Assembly (NCBI RefSeq): GCF_947305105.1
Contig: NZ_CAMZCS010000019.1
Coordinates: forward strand, 1-59,288
Source: an uncultured Fibrobacter sp.
Lineage (GTDB): Bacteria; Fibrobacterota; Fibrobacteria; Fibrobacterales; Fibrobacteraceae
Direction: 5' to 3'
Length of the DNA: 59,288 nt
The notes under the pieces are model-generated. The model ran no database searches, was not told where the DNA came from, and worked only from the letters and a program-made list of their open reading frames with translations. Below are positions 17,013 through 25,107 of this stretch, piece by piece. A program made the position numbers and the translations under genes. Numbering within the stretch: position 1 is the stretch's first letter; each line of letters begins with the position of its first letter.

Positions 17013-18152
17013 ATGTTGACGCGACGATGGACGACCTGGGTAATCGCAGTGCTCTTGTGCGCTGCGACCCTGTTCGCCCAGGAATCCCGTAACGAGGCCT
17101 CTAAAAATCCCTACGACCTTCCCGATGCGCTTTTGCCGCTGTGGGATTCGCTTTCCATAAGGCAGAAGGCCGCCCAGCTCATCATGGTCTACATGTCGCC
17201 CGCCGAATTCCTGGTCAAGAACGAATTCGGCGGCGTACTCGTGATGAAGTCGCACCTGAACAAGAAGGACAACTTTATCCACAACCTCAATCAGGCCAAC
17301 GCCGAGCTCCGCATTCCGCTCCTCGTGGCAAGCGACCAGGAAGGTGGCCGCGTGAACCGCATCGGCGGCATCTCCGAAAAATGGAAACACGCCCCGAGCG
17401 CCTACGAAATGCGCGACATGGAGCCGGACTCCGTAAGGGCCATTGCACGTAGCATCGGCAGCGAACTCAAAGCACTGGGCATCAACTTAAATCTCGCACC
17501 GGTACTCGACCCGGCCCTTGACCACCGCAATAAAAAATCGTTCATGGAAGAAAGCCACCGCTCGTGGGACAAAGACAGCACCAGCGGTGAAAAAGTCGCC
17601 GCCTTTGTCCAAGGGATGAAGGACAACGGAATCGTCTGCGCCGCAAAACACTTCCCCGGTTACGACTCGTGGACCAATAGCGACCACCAAATCGCCATCA
17701 GCGCAAGCCCGCTCGCCAAAATCCAGCGTAACGTGGGGCTGTTCAAAGCCCAGAGCGGCATCATTCCTGTTACCATGATGAGCAGCGTGCGCTTTATCCG
17801 CATTTCAAATCGCCCCGCCGTATTCGATTCACGGATCGTCCGGATGGCAAGGGAAATGTCGCCCGAAACCGTCATCCTCACCGACGACCTGTGGGGAGTG
17901 AGTTTACGCGCCTGGATTAGCGGCATGGACCGCGCCACAAGCAAGACCTACCCGACAAAGGACTTCAAGAAGCTTATTCGCATCGCTGTCATGGCGGGCA
18001 ACGACATGTTCATGATAACCTACCCCAAGAAGGCCGAAGAAATGGTGAATTACCTGGAAAGGCTCGCCAAGTACAACTCGACCTACCGCAAGCGCATCGA
18101 AGAATCCGCCGCGAGAATTCTCAAGATGAAGAACAAGGCGGGGATGCTGTAA
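17013..18152 (+). CDS. exported glycoside hydrolase family 3 protein, NagZ-like
   Basis: A 379-residue protein with an N-terminal signal sequence (TTWVIAVLLCAATLFAQ) and a single GH3 TIM-barrel domain. Family motifs are LLVASDQEGGRVNRI, LNLAPVLDP, AAKHFPGYDSWTNSDHQI, and VILTDDLWG, where D291/D292 would include the nucleophile. The His in KHFPG is kept, but the usual KHFPGHGDT..DSH loop reads KHFPGYDSWTNSDH. Beta-N-acetylhexosaminidase acting on peptidoglycan fragments is the most likely activity; another exo-beta-glycosidase is possible. It is the third gene of the GT2-topB-GH3 run. Confidence 0.88.
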   Translation: MLTRRWTTWVIAVLLCAATLFAQESRNEASKNPYDLPDALLPLWDSLSIRQKAAQLIMVYMSPAEFLVKNEFGGVLVMKSHLNKKDNFIHNLNQANAELRIPLLVASDQEGGRVNRIGGISEKWKHAPSAYEMRDMEPDSVRAIARSIGSELKALGINLNLAPVLDPALDHRNKKSFMEESHRSWDKDSTSGEKVAAFVQGMKDNGIVCAAKHFPGYDSWTNSDHQIAISASPLAKIQRNVGLFKAQSGIIPVTMMSSVRFIRISNRPAVFDSRIVRMAREMSPETVILTDDLWGVSLRAWISGMDRATSKTYPTKDFKKLIRIAVMAGNDMFMITYPKKAEEMVNYLERLAKYNSTYRKRIEESAARILKMKNKAGML

Positions 18153-18274
18153 GGGATGAGGGGTTAGAATCTAGAGGCTAGGGAGAAATATCACGGCTTC
18201 GCCGTCTATTATTAACGCACGAAGTGCGTGATTCTTTTCACTAGCCCCGAGTCTCTATTCTCTAGCCTCTCACC
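18153..18274. repeat. heptad repeats flanking a small palindrome
   Basis: The gap between two convergent genes. The left arm is 7-bp units (TTAGAAT, CTAGAGG, CTAGGGA). A hairpin ACGCAC-GAA-GTGCGT at 18215-18228 is followed by GATTCTTTT and could terminate plus-strand transcription. The right arm is complementary heptads (CTATTCT, CTAGCCT, CTCACCT) from 18240. Confidence 0.65.
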
Positions 18275-18835
18275 TCACAGCACTTTCGCCTTCTTTGGGT
18301 TCGACATATTCTTGACTTCTTTGAAAACGGCGGCTTCGCCTACTTTCGCAATTGCGAGTTTCAATATTTCGGCGGCGGCCATGGCATCGTCCAAGGCACG
18401 GTGATGCCTAAAGTCAGCGAGTCCCAGCGATTCCGTTAGTTTATGCAGGCTGTAGCTGGGCAGGCCAGGAAACACGCGGCGCGACAGTTTTACCGTACAA
18501 AGGCGCGGCGGGTCGTACGGGATAGCAGCGCGTTTCATTTCGGCCCGCATGAACTTACAATCAAAAAGCACGTTGTGCGCAACGAATATGCGATCTTTCA
18601 GCAATTCGGCGACATGTTCGGCGACGCTGGAAAACTGCGGTTGCCCCGAAACCATCTCCTCGGTAATTCCGGTGAGGTTACGGATAAACGGGGGAATTTC
18701 CTGACCCGGATCGATGAGTGTCTGGTAAGTGCCCACCACCTCGCAGTCGTCCATCAGAACAATCCCCATCTCCATGATGCGGCATTCTGCGGGTCTGCCT
18801 CCAGTCGTCTCCAAGTCTACAACGGCAAAACGCAT
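18275..18835 (-). CDS. DnaQ-like 3'-5' exonuclease
   Basis: A 186-residue DEDDh exonuclease, similar to the DNA polymerase III epsilon chain or its stand-alone relatives. Visible active-site motifs are Exo I VVDLETTGG, Exo II region FVAHNVLFDCKFM, and Exo III HHRALDDAMAAAEIL with the His and Asp. A short basic tail follows. Without a polymerase-binding domain it may be the proofreading subunit or a separate repair or RNA nuclease. It starts 5 bp after the stop of the upstream secreted-protein gene, so the pair is likely one transcript. Confidence 0.88.
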   Translation of the reverse strand: MRFAVVDLETTGGRPAECRIMEMGIVLMDDCEVVGTYQTLIDPGQEIPPFIRNLTGITEEMVSGQPQFSSVAEHVAELLKDRIFVAHNVLFDCKFMRAEMKRAAIPYDPPRLCTVKLSRRVFPGLPSYSLHKLTESLGLADFRHHRALDDAMAAAEILKLAIAKVGEAAVFKEVKNMSNPKKAKVL

Positions 18836-18840
18836 CCGGC

Positions 18841-19422
18841 TTACTTTAGCGGTATATCAATGTCGAGGGTCTGGTTTCCTTCGCGGTTCTCGACGCGAGC
18901 CTTGAGCATGCTCGTCTGCGGGCGGCCATAAACCGGCACGACCAGCAAGTTGGAAATCCCACGGTCTTCGCTGGGAGTCGCCTCGGTATCGCGCACCGTT
19001 TTCGTGAATATCGGAGCCGAACCCTTGTCGTAAATGGAATAAGTTAACTCGCGAGAATAGCCCTTCTTAATCTGCTTCGTCGGCACCTGGAAATAGATGA
19101 CGCCACCCTTCGGCACCTTGCGCAAACTGTCCTTGATTTCTTCTTCGGTCGCAAAATCGGCCTCGAGAGCCATGCGCACGTTCTTCTTGATTTTATCTGG
19201 AGATTCGTATAAAACGCTCACCTCGAACTTGGCATCCTCGGGAATCGCGGAAGGCCGGACATCGCGGATCTGGGCGTTGTTCTGGTAATATTCCCAACGT
19301 CCGTTATCGTGAAGCAACACAACAGAACCGTTCGACGTTTTTGCAATAATATCCTCGGCAAACGATGCGGAGGCCATTGCCATAAACACAACCAAACCGA
19401 TCAAATAAAAATTTTTGCGCAT
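18841..19422 (-). CDS. secreted protein of unknown function
   Basis: A 193-residue protein with a cleavable signal peptide (MRKNFYLIGLVVFMAMASASFAED written from the start, cleavage after SFA). A short SH3-like beta segment follows (IIAKTSNGSVVLLHDNGRWEYY), similar to the DUF3157-type opening seen in exported proteins. The rest is predicted beta-rich with charged loops (VPTKQIKKGYSRELTYSIYD) and ends IDIPLK. ATG 19422 is chosen because AGGAG lies upstream and it begins the signal peptide; the frame open to 19728 overlaps the divergent gluQ gene and is rejected. No catalytic motif seen. Confidence 0.78.
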   Translation of the reverse strand: MRKNFYLIGLVVFMAMASASFAEDIIAKTSNGSVVLLHDNGRWEYYQNNAQIRDVRPSAIPEDAKFEVSVLYESPDKIKKNVRMALEADFATEEEIKDSLRKVPKGGVIYFQVPTKQIKKGYSRELTYSIYDKGSAPIFTKTVRDTEATPSEDRGISNLLVVPVYGRPQTSMLKARVENREGNQTLDIDIPLK

Positions 19423-19466
19423 AATGCTCCTGCATTGAATCTGCTTTAAATAATAAAAAAAAGAAT

Positions 19467-19472
19467 TAAATT
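19467..19472 (+). promoter_or_regulatory. -10 box 7 nt before gluQ
   Basis: TAAATT followed by TGGAGAC and then ATG 19480. The spacing would place the transcription start at or next to the start codon. Confidence 0.5.
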
Positions 19473-19479
19473 TGGAGAC

Positions 19480-20409
19480 ATGTCCGGGAAAATACGATTC
19501 GCGCCAAGCCCCACGGGATTCCTGCACGAAGGGCACCTGCTCTCCGCGCTCTACGTTTGGGCTGCCGCACGAAAGTGGGGCCTCAAGATTCATCTGCGCA
19601 TCGAGGACCACGACCAGAGCCGGATGCGCCCCGCCTACGTCGAAGGCATCTACGAAGACCTCGCATGGTTCGGGTTCCACTACGACAGCGAAAGTATCCA
19701 AAGCAAGCGCTGGCCCCTCTACGAGCAAGCCCTTTCCAAACTGGAGTCACAAGGGCTCGTGTACCCGTGCTACTGCAGCCGCAAGCAGCTCGAGGCCGAG
19801 AACCCCAAGAGCGAGACGGGAGAGATAGTGTATCAGGGGAAGTGCTTGGTAAGGCGCGAGGCGCGAGGCTCGAGGTTCGAGGAGGATGCGCAAGATGCGA
19901 GGTGCGAGGGGGAGGCACAAGATTTGCGGCACGAGATGGAACCGCATAATCTCAGATTTGTTGTTCCGGACAAAGTAATTCAGTGGCATGATTTGCGGTT
20001 GGGCGACTTTGCCGAAAATCCGAAACTCCAATGCGGGGACTTCCCCATTCGCGACCGCGAAGGCCAATGGACCTACCAGTTCGCCGTCTGCGTCGACGAC
20101 ATCGACGAGGGCATCACGCATATCGTCCGCGGCGAAGACATCCGCAATTCCACAGCTCGCCAAATTGCCCTGCGAGAAGCGTTGGGAGCCACAGAGCGCC
20201 CCGTTTACCTGCATCACGCCCTGATATCCGACAGTTCCGGCAAGAAACTCTCCAAAAGGGAACTCGCCTACAGCCTCCGGCAAGAACGCGAATCGGGTAC
20301 ACCCCCCGAAATTCTGCTAGGAAGAGTGTGTTACAAGGCCAAAATGCAAGAAACTCCGGCCCCGCTTTCGCTGGAACAAGCGATTTCATTAATAGAATCT
20401 TGCATATAA
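19480..20409 (+). CDS. gluQ: glutamyl-Q tRNA(Asp) synthetase with repeat-derived insertion
   Basis: Attaches glutamate to the queuosine base of tRNA(Asp). The 309-residue protein is a truncated GluRS-like enzyme lacking the anticodon-binding domain. It has the class I motif APSPTGFLHEGH (residues 6-17), the zinc-site Cys in CYCSRKQLE and GKC, the VRGEDI motif, and the second class I motif KKLSKRE. Between the last zinc Cys (near residue 122) and RFVVPDK (near residue 160) sits an unusual polar segment rich in Arg, Glu and Asp (RREARGSRFEEDAQDARCEG...). It is encoded by 7-bp repeat DNA and is absent from the standard family. The frame stays open, so the enzyme may tolerate the insert. It is one of four queuosine genes in the window. 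Confidence 0.9.
   Translation: MSGKIRFAPSPTGFLHEGHLLSALYVWAAARKWGLKIHLRIEDHDQSRMRPAYVEGIYEDLAWFGFHYDSESIQSKRWPLYEQALSKLESQGLVYPCYCSRKQLEAENPKSETGEIVYQGKCLVRREARGSRFEEDAQDARCEGEAQDLRHEMEPHNLRFVVPDKVIQWHDLRLGDFAENPKLQCGDFPIRDREGQWTYQFAVCVDDIDEGITHIVRGEDIRNSTARQIALREALGATERPVYLHHALISDSSGKKLSKRELAYSLRQERESGTPPEILLGRVCYKAKMQETPAPLSLEQAISLIESCI
19852..19939 (+). repeat. heptad repeat inside gluQ
   Basis: About twelve degenerate 7-bp units (GGCGCGA, GGCGCGA, GGCTCGA, GGTTCGA, GGAGGAT, GCGCAAG, ATGCGAG, GTGCGAG and so on) lie within the coding sequence and are translated in frame. The units match the intergenic heptad family. Confidence 0.8.
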
Positions 20410-20430
20410 GCCACTCGGCCCAAAAAAAGT

Positions 20431-20436
20431 TATATT
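20431..20436 (+). promoter_or_regulatory. -10 box 6 nt before the 20443 gene
   Basis: TATATT, CTCGGT, then ATG 20443. No Shine-Dalgarno is present. The spacing fits a leaderless transcript starting at the ATG. Confidence 0.6.
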
Positions 20437-20442
20437 CTCGGT

Positions 20443-23400
20443 ATGGCTCAAGTGTTACCGTCATCCATGATTACGAAAATCCGTCAAGAAGCTGCGCTTT
20501 TTGATTCTAAGGATCGTTTTCTGAACTTTGCGACAAAGGGCGTATTGCAAAGCCCCTTGATTCTGGAAGCGGGAGACTTGTTCTACGAAAAATGGGCCCA
20601 GTCCGGGGAATCCATATCGCTGGAAACATTCCTCCCCATTTCGGCGAACTTTACGGCCCAGCAGAAGGTGACGACGGAAACCCAGATGCTTTCCGTGCTC
20701 CAGCAAAAGAACGAAGATTTCGGCAAATCCGACCTGTATCTCGTGCTCGGATTCCTCAAATGGGACGGCAATGCGCTGGCCCCGTCACTCCTTGTCCCTG
20801 TAGATTTTGACCCAAAGACAAATAAGCTTTCCCTGTCCAAGCGCCCCGCCATCGAGAACGTCATCCTCCGCGAACGCCTCAAGGATGTCGTAGACCTCCC
20901 AAGAGTCGAGGATGCGAGCATCAACGGGCAGTTCAGCATTCTCCTTTACTTTTCACTTTTTGAAAAGGCCGTGCTCAAGGAGAAAAAGTGGAAGTTCACA
21001 CGCCATGGCCTTTGTCTCTCGTTTGCCAACGGAGCTAGGCTCAAGCTCAAGAAACATTTCGAAGCGGATATCTGGGAAGACAAGCTCGTCGACAACCGCC
21101 CAATGCTCCAGGCCCTCTTTGGCGAAGACGGCTTCCGGATGCAGAACTCCTATTTTGACGAGGGCGCATTCGACGATTTGTTCAACCCGGTAGACCACCA
21201 TTTCCCTTACGCATTGGATTCCCATACCACAAAGTCCGTGATGGAATCCCTCCTGGACGACAAGTTCGCTTTCGCCATCCAGACATTGCCAGGGACCTCC
21301 AAAGACAAGGTCGCCGCAAATATCGTGGCAGAATCCGTGGTTACCGGCAAAAAGACCTTGGTCGTTTCCAAGAGAGCCGTAACGCGGCTGAACTTCGAAA
21401 ACGCATGGAAACCTCCGTTCAAGTCGTTCCAAGGCCCGGAGCGCGAAGCAATCGAACCGGACTTCGTCAAGTTCCGCAAGTCGTTCATCGAATACTACAA
21501 GACGGTCAACGAAAAAATCCAGCCGGCAGGAGCACCGCTTTCCGATTTGCTTACGGAATTCGCACTCGCCCCGGCAACAAAGACCAAATTTTCGGAATCC
21601 ATCTTCGACGGTGTAGACAAACTTGACTACGCCACGTACAACAACGTAAAGAAGATTGTCGAGCAAGCTCTTGACCTGTATTTCAACAAGCAGGGCATAT
21701 CGGCTCGCAAGGCGTTCCAGGGCATCAAGGTCCCGAACCTCACTGTCGAGGAAAAAGATGCCATCGCAGTCCAGCTGGAGCAGGCCGTTACCAAAATCAA
21801 GGAACTGCAACCGATTATTAAACTCTTCAAGGTTGCATCGCTCTTCCCCACAGGAATTTTCGTATCGAGCCTCGCCGAAACGATTGACCTGTTAATCAAT
21901 ACATTCGACGAGAACACACCTGTATTCGAAGATTGGGAACTCCGCTCGAACAACTGGGTCGCCTACCACGATTCACTCAAGGCATTACCCGAAGCCGGCG
22001 ACAACTGGGTCCGGTACCGCCGCCAGACATCGGACATCTATACCGACGATGCTGTAGACGTGAATGTCCTTGCCGACCGTGAAGAATTCGTAGAAAGTTT
22101 GAACGTTACGCTGAAAGGCCTCTCGGACCGCTACCGCAGTTCGCGCAGGGCACTGCTGAAAGTCATCCGCAAGCCCAGGGCCGTATCTTCGGACGCGGAG
22201 CTCCTCGACCTCATCGACACGTTGCTGGAACTGCAAGAAAACAAGCGTGCCTACAAAGACACGGCGGTTCTCGGCAACCACTTGCTCGGCAAAGACTGGA
22301 AATACGAGAAGTCCAACTGGTTCGAACTCAACACAAAGATTAAGTACCTGTTCAATTTCCGCGACAAGCACGAGTCCGACCCCAAGCTCGACTTCATGCT
22401 GCAAATCCTGGAACACTGGCACGAGTTCAAGCCCGAGTTACCGAACTTCAAGAAATACGCGGCATCCGTAAAGGCCCTGCAAGAATCGATCCGCAAGATA
22501 GCCAAGGACCTTGATCTGGAGACACCGCTCGAAAGCCTTTCTATCGACAAATGGGTCGACAAGATAAACTCCTGGAACGAGAACTGGGACAACCTTGACA
22601 TCCATACAAGGCTCACCCGCCTGTTCAAGGAACTCGCGCAGTACGACCTACGCCCGATGCTGGTTTACCTGCAAAATGCAGACAAGGTAAGCAGCGAATT
22701 CGGCCAAGGTTTCAGGAACTTCTGGTCGCGCACGCAAATCCAGCAACTCGGAGCCAAGAACCCCGAACTCTTCTCGCTGTCGCCCAAGGAGCGTTGCCTC
22801 AAGAGCCGCGATTTCCGCACACTTTACGACCAGTTCTGCAAGGCCAACTTCCGCATTGCGCACGCAGCGGTCGAAGCGAACCCGGAACAGCTCACCCTCG
22901 CCACCCTCGAAGACACCTTTGAATTCAAGGGCACCGAAAACTTCGACATCGTCGTTTTCCTCGATGCAGACTGCACCACTATCGTGGAATCGCTGCCCGC
23001 ATTGCTCTCGTCGCAGAAGGTCGTGCTGATGGGCAACCCCCATTCGCCCGCCATCGAAATTTTGCCGGACGACGCCTATAACGATGTCCTCCCGAGGCAT
23101 ACGGCCTACTTCCAGGAATCCCTCCTCGCCGAATCTCTGCGCAGGGGAATTCCGACTCGCGAACTCTGGCTCGCCGGCCAGTATGTCGACATGAAGTTGG
23201 TCTGCTTTGCGAACAACAGAATTTACAACCAAGGCATTAGGCAGTTCCCGCGGCCCTTCCGCGAAAAGAACAACGTGGAATCGCTTGTCATCGTCGACGA
23301 CAAGATTATGGCTATCGCCAACGCAGCCGTACACCATGCCCAAAAGCACCCGGCACAGACACTTGGAATCATTGCATTCCACCAGTCCAGCTGTTCCGAA

Positions 23401-24558
23401 ATCGAAGCTGCCATCCGCGCACTCCTCGAGAAGGGGTCTGCGGCCGAGAAGTTCTTCAACCAAGAAAATCCGCTAATCCGGTATTACGTCAAGACTCCCG
23501 AAAGGGCAACAGACAAATACCGCGATGTCGTGCTGATTTGCGCCGAACCCGAAGCCGTGTCGGGCACTTCCGGCGAAAACAAGGTTGCGGTATGTTCCAC
23601 GCTTGCCAAGCAGGAACTGCGCGTATTCATATCCAATGCCGACATCGCCAAGCACGCCAACCCCAAGTCCACGCTTTTCTGGGATTGGCTCAAATACCTG
23701 AAGCGCGAACTGGAGTTCAAGCCGACTAACCCGCACTGCGGAGAATCCCGTATGCGCAAGGATATTGTCGAAGCGCTTTCTACAAACGGTATAAATGTCG
23801 AACCCATATTCGAAACAGGCAATATCGCGGTCGGACCGGTCGTGGTAGATGCAAATAACTCGAAACGGTATCTTGCACTCATCGAGGACGACTGCACCAG
23901 GGAACGCTTCCGCGAATCAATCGAAGACACGGAATACGTCCGCCCCATCGTGCTGCGCCAGTTGGGCTGGAAGGTCATCAACATCTGGTTGCCCTTCTGG
24001 TTCATGTCGCGCAAAGACGAAGAGTCCCACCTTCTTGCGACAATCGCCATCGAGCAGAGCGTCGCTCCTCCGCCACCAGAAGAGAACGGAGAAAACGGCC
24101 AAGCAGAAGACGCCGAGAACGACCTTTACAACGTCGAGGTTGTCCCTTACAAGTGTACCCATCCGAATATCGAAGGAACTGCCCACGACAAGCCTATCCC
24201 GGAACTGCCAGCGGCATCGCTCATCACGCAGTTGAAGTTCTACGTCGACCACGAGTCCCCGATCCACGAGGAACTGCTGCGCCACAGGCTGATGGAACTA
24301 CACCATGTGGACCGCGAAGGCCCCATGATTCAAAAGGCACTCACCGAAGCCATCAACCAGGGCCTGCAGTCGAAAAAGTTTATCAAGACCGGCACGTTCT
24401 TCTACAGCATCAAGTCTGTAGAGCTGAAGCCCCGCGACAGATCGCAGTGTAGCGAATTCGAACGCAAGTTCGCCTACGTCGCACCAGAAGAACGCGCACT
24501 CCTGCCGTCTTCGATGGACGAGTTCACAATAAAACAGACTCTGGGCCTGCTGGAATAA
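20443..24558 (+). CDS. large degenerate DUF4011/DUF3320 helicase-nuclease-like protein
   Basis: A 1371-residue protein that follows the layout of the superfamily 1 helicases carrying DUF4011, an MTES_1575-type endonuclease domain and DUF3320, but with key residues lost. The N-terminal region has the DUF4011 pattern (LYLVLGFLKWDGNALAPSLLVPVDF). The Walker A position reads QTLPGTSKDK (residues 280-289) instead of QGPPGTGKS. Walker B/DEAS reads VVFLDADC (about 837-844), and the GDPKQLPP motif reads GNPHSPAI. Near residues 1125-1190 the nuclease-like segment ends LRQLGWKVINIWLPFWF, but the expected Asp is Gly/Pro-like (IAVGPVVVDA); the Glu of LIEDD remains. DUF3320 follows from about 1245 (SPIHEELLRHRLMEL). 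The frame is intact and over 4 kb long, so the protein is probably kept as a non-catalytic or altered factor rather than a fresh pseudogene. Confidence 0.7.
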   Translation: MAQVLPSSMITKIRQEAALFDSKDRFLNFATKGVLQSPLILEAGDLFYEKWAQSGESISLETFLPISANFTAQQKVTTETQMLSVLQQKNEDFGKSDLYLVLGFLKWDGNALAPSLLVPVDFDPKTNKLSLSKRPAIENVILRERLKDVVDLPRVEDASINGQFSILLYFSLFEKAVLKEKKWKFTRHGLCLSFANGARLKLKKHFEADIWEDKLVDNRPMLQALFGEDGFRMQNSYFDEGAFDDLFNPVDHHFPYALDSHTTKSVMESLLDDKFAFAIQTLPGTSKDKVAANIVAESVVTGKKTLVVSKRAVTRLNFENAWKPPFKSFQGPEREAIEPDFVKFRKSFIEYYKTVNEKIQPAGAPLSDLLTEFALAPATKTKFSESIFDGVDKLDYATYNNVKKIVEQALDLYFNKQGISARKAFQGIKVPNLTVEEKDAIAVQLEQAVTKIKELQPIIKLFKVASLFPTGIFVSSLAETIDLLINTFDENTPVFEDWELRSNNWVAYHDSLKALPEAGDNWVRYRRQTSDIYTDDAVDVNVLADREEFVESLNVTLKGLSDRYRSSRRALLKVIRKPRAVSSDAELLDLIDTLLELQENKRAYKDTAVLGNHLLGKDWKYEKSNWFELNTKIKYLFNFRDKHESDPKLDFMLQILEHWHEFKPELPNFKKYAASVKALQESIRKIAKDLDLETPLESLSIDKWVDKINSWNENWDNLDIHTRLTRLFKELAQYDLRPMLVYLQNADKVSSEFGQGFRNFWSRTQIQQLGAKNPELFSLSPKERCLKSRDFRTLYDQFCKANFRIAHAAVEANPEQLTLATLEDTFEFKGTENFDIVVFLDADCTTIVESLPALLSSQKVVLMGNPHSPAIEILPDDAYNDVLPRHTAYFQESLLAESLRRGIPTRELWLAGQYVDMKLVCFANNRIYNQGIRQFPRPFREKNNVESLVIVDDKIMAIANAAVHHAQKHPAQTLGIIAFHQSSCSEIEAAIRALLEKGSAAEKFFNQENPLIRYYVKTPERATDKYRDVVLICAEPEAVSGTSGENKVAVCSTLAKQELRVFISNADIAKHANPKSTLFWDWLKYLKRELEFKPTNPHCGESRMRKDIVEALSTNGINVEPIFETGNIAVGPVVVDANNSKRYLALIEDDCTRERFRESIEDTEYVRPIVLRQLGWKVINIWLPFWFMSRKDEESHLLATIAIEQSVAPPPPEENGENGQAEDAENDLYNVEVVPYKCTHPNIEGTAHDKPIPELPAASLITQLKFYVDHESPIHEELLRHRLMELHHVDREGPMIQKALTEAINQGLQSKKFIKTGTFFYSIKSVELKPRDRSQCSEFERKFAYVAPEERALLPSSMDEFTIKQTLGLLE

Positions 24559-24572
24559 GCTCTAGTAATACG

Positions 24573-24607
24573 AAAAAAAAACAGGGCTCAGGTAATAACC
24601 TGAGCCC
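24573..24607 (-). terminator. intrinsic terminator after the SPOR gene
   Basis: Perfect 9-bp stem GGGCTCAGG / CCTGAGCCC (24584-24607). On the minus strand it is followed by TG and nine T. It lies between convergent genes and may also slow plus-strand transcription. Confidence 0.9.
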
Positions 24608-24628
24608 GTAAAATTGGATTTATAGAAT

Positions 24629-25042
24629 CTACCGGACCTTCACGACGAAAGCGTTAATATTGTAGGCAGAAAGTTCACGTGCCTTGTCTTCGGCCGCTTT
24701 CTTCGTTGTCCATCCACCGCCACGAAGTTTGTAGAAGGGCGTATCGAAAACAACCTGGATTGCAAAACCCGTACTGGCGGCAATCTGCGCACGGCGACGC
24801 TGGGCGGCATCAAAATCGCCAACAGCCTCGAACTGGAGCATGTAATAGCCATCCGAAGACTTTCCACCCTTGGTAGACTTTGCGGAGACATCGTTCATCT
24901 TGGTGGTGTCGCGAAGGGAAGAATTCAGCTGCGGTTTGTATTCACGACCGCGGAAAAGGGAATCCAGGTCCGTCGGCTGTGCCTGCTGGGCAGCAAAGGC
25001 TCCCAAAGCACAGAAAAACAGTACAATCAGTAGGTTTCTCAT
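24629..25042 (-). CDS. exported SPOR-domain protein
   Basis: A 137-residue protein with a signal peptide (MRNLLIVLFFCALGAFAAQQ) and a short linker, then a C-terminal SPOR domain from about residue 65 (YYMLQFEAVGDFDAAQRRRAQI, then FYKLRGGGWTTKKAAEDKARELS, ending NAFVVKVR). SPOR domains bind denuded glycan strands of septal peptidoglycan and often mark division-site proteins. The gene is monocistronic, with terminators on both sides. The role in division is inferred from the domain only. Confidence 0.88.
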   Translation of the reverse strand: MRNLLIVLFFCALGAFAAQQAQPTDLDSLFRGREYKPQLNSSLRDTTKMNDVSAKSTKGGKSSDGYYMLQFEAVGDFDAAQRRRAQIAASTGFAIQVVFDTPFYKLRGGGWTTKKAAEDKARELSAYNINAFVVKVR

Positions 25043-25058
25043 AACGATTCAATAATAG

Positions 25059-25082
25059 AAAAAAGCCTCCCATGCGGGAGGC
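25059..25082 (-). terminator. intrinsic terminator after the fibro-slime gene
   Basis: Stem GCCTCCC / GGGAGGC (25065-25082) with loop ATGC, followed on the minus strand by six T. It lies 26 bp beyond the stop of the 1555-residue gene. Confidence 0.92.
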
Positions 25083-25107
25083 TTGAAATTTTCTTTTTTA
25101 TCGAGTT

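Noticed and set aside
15261-17390. 709-codon minus-strand open frame across topB and GH3
   Set aside because: It is antisense to two well-supported genes. Long shadow frames are common in GC-rich DNA, and the product has no recognisable motif.
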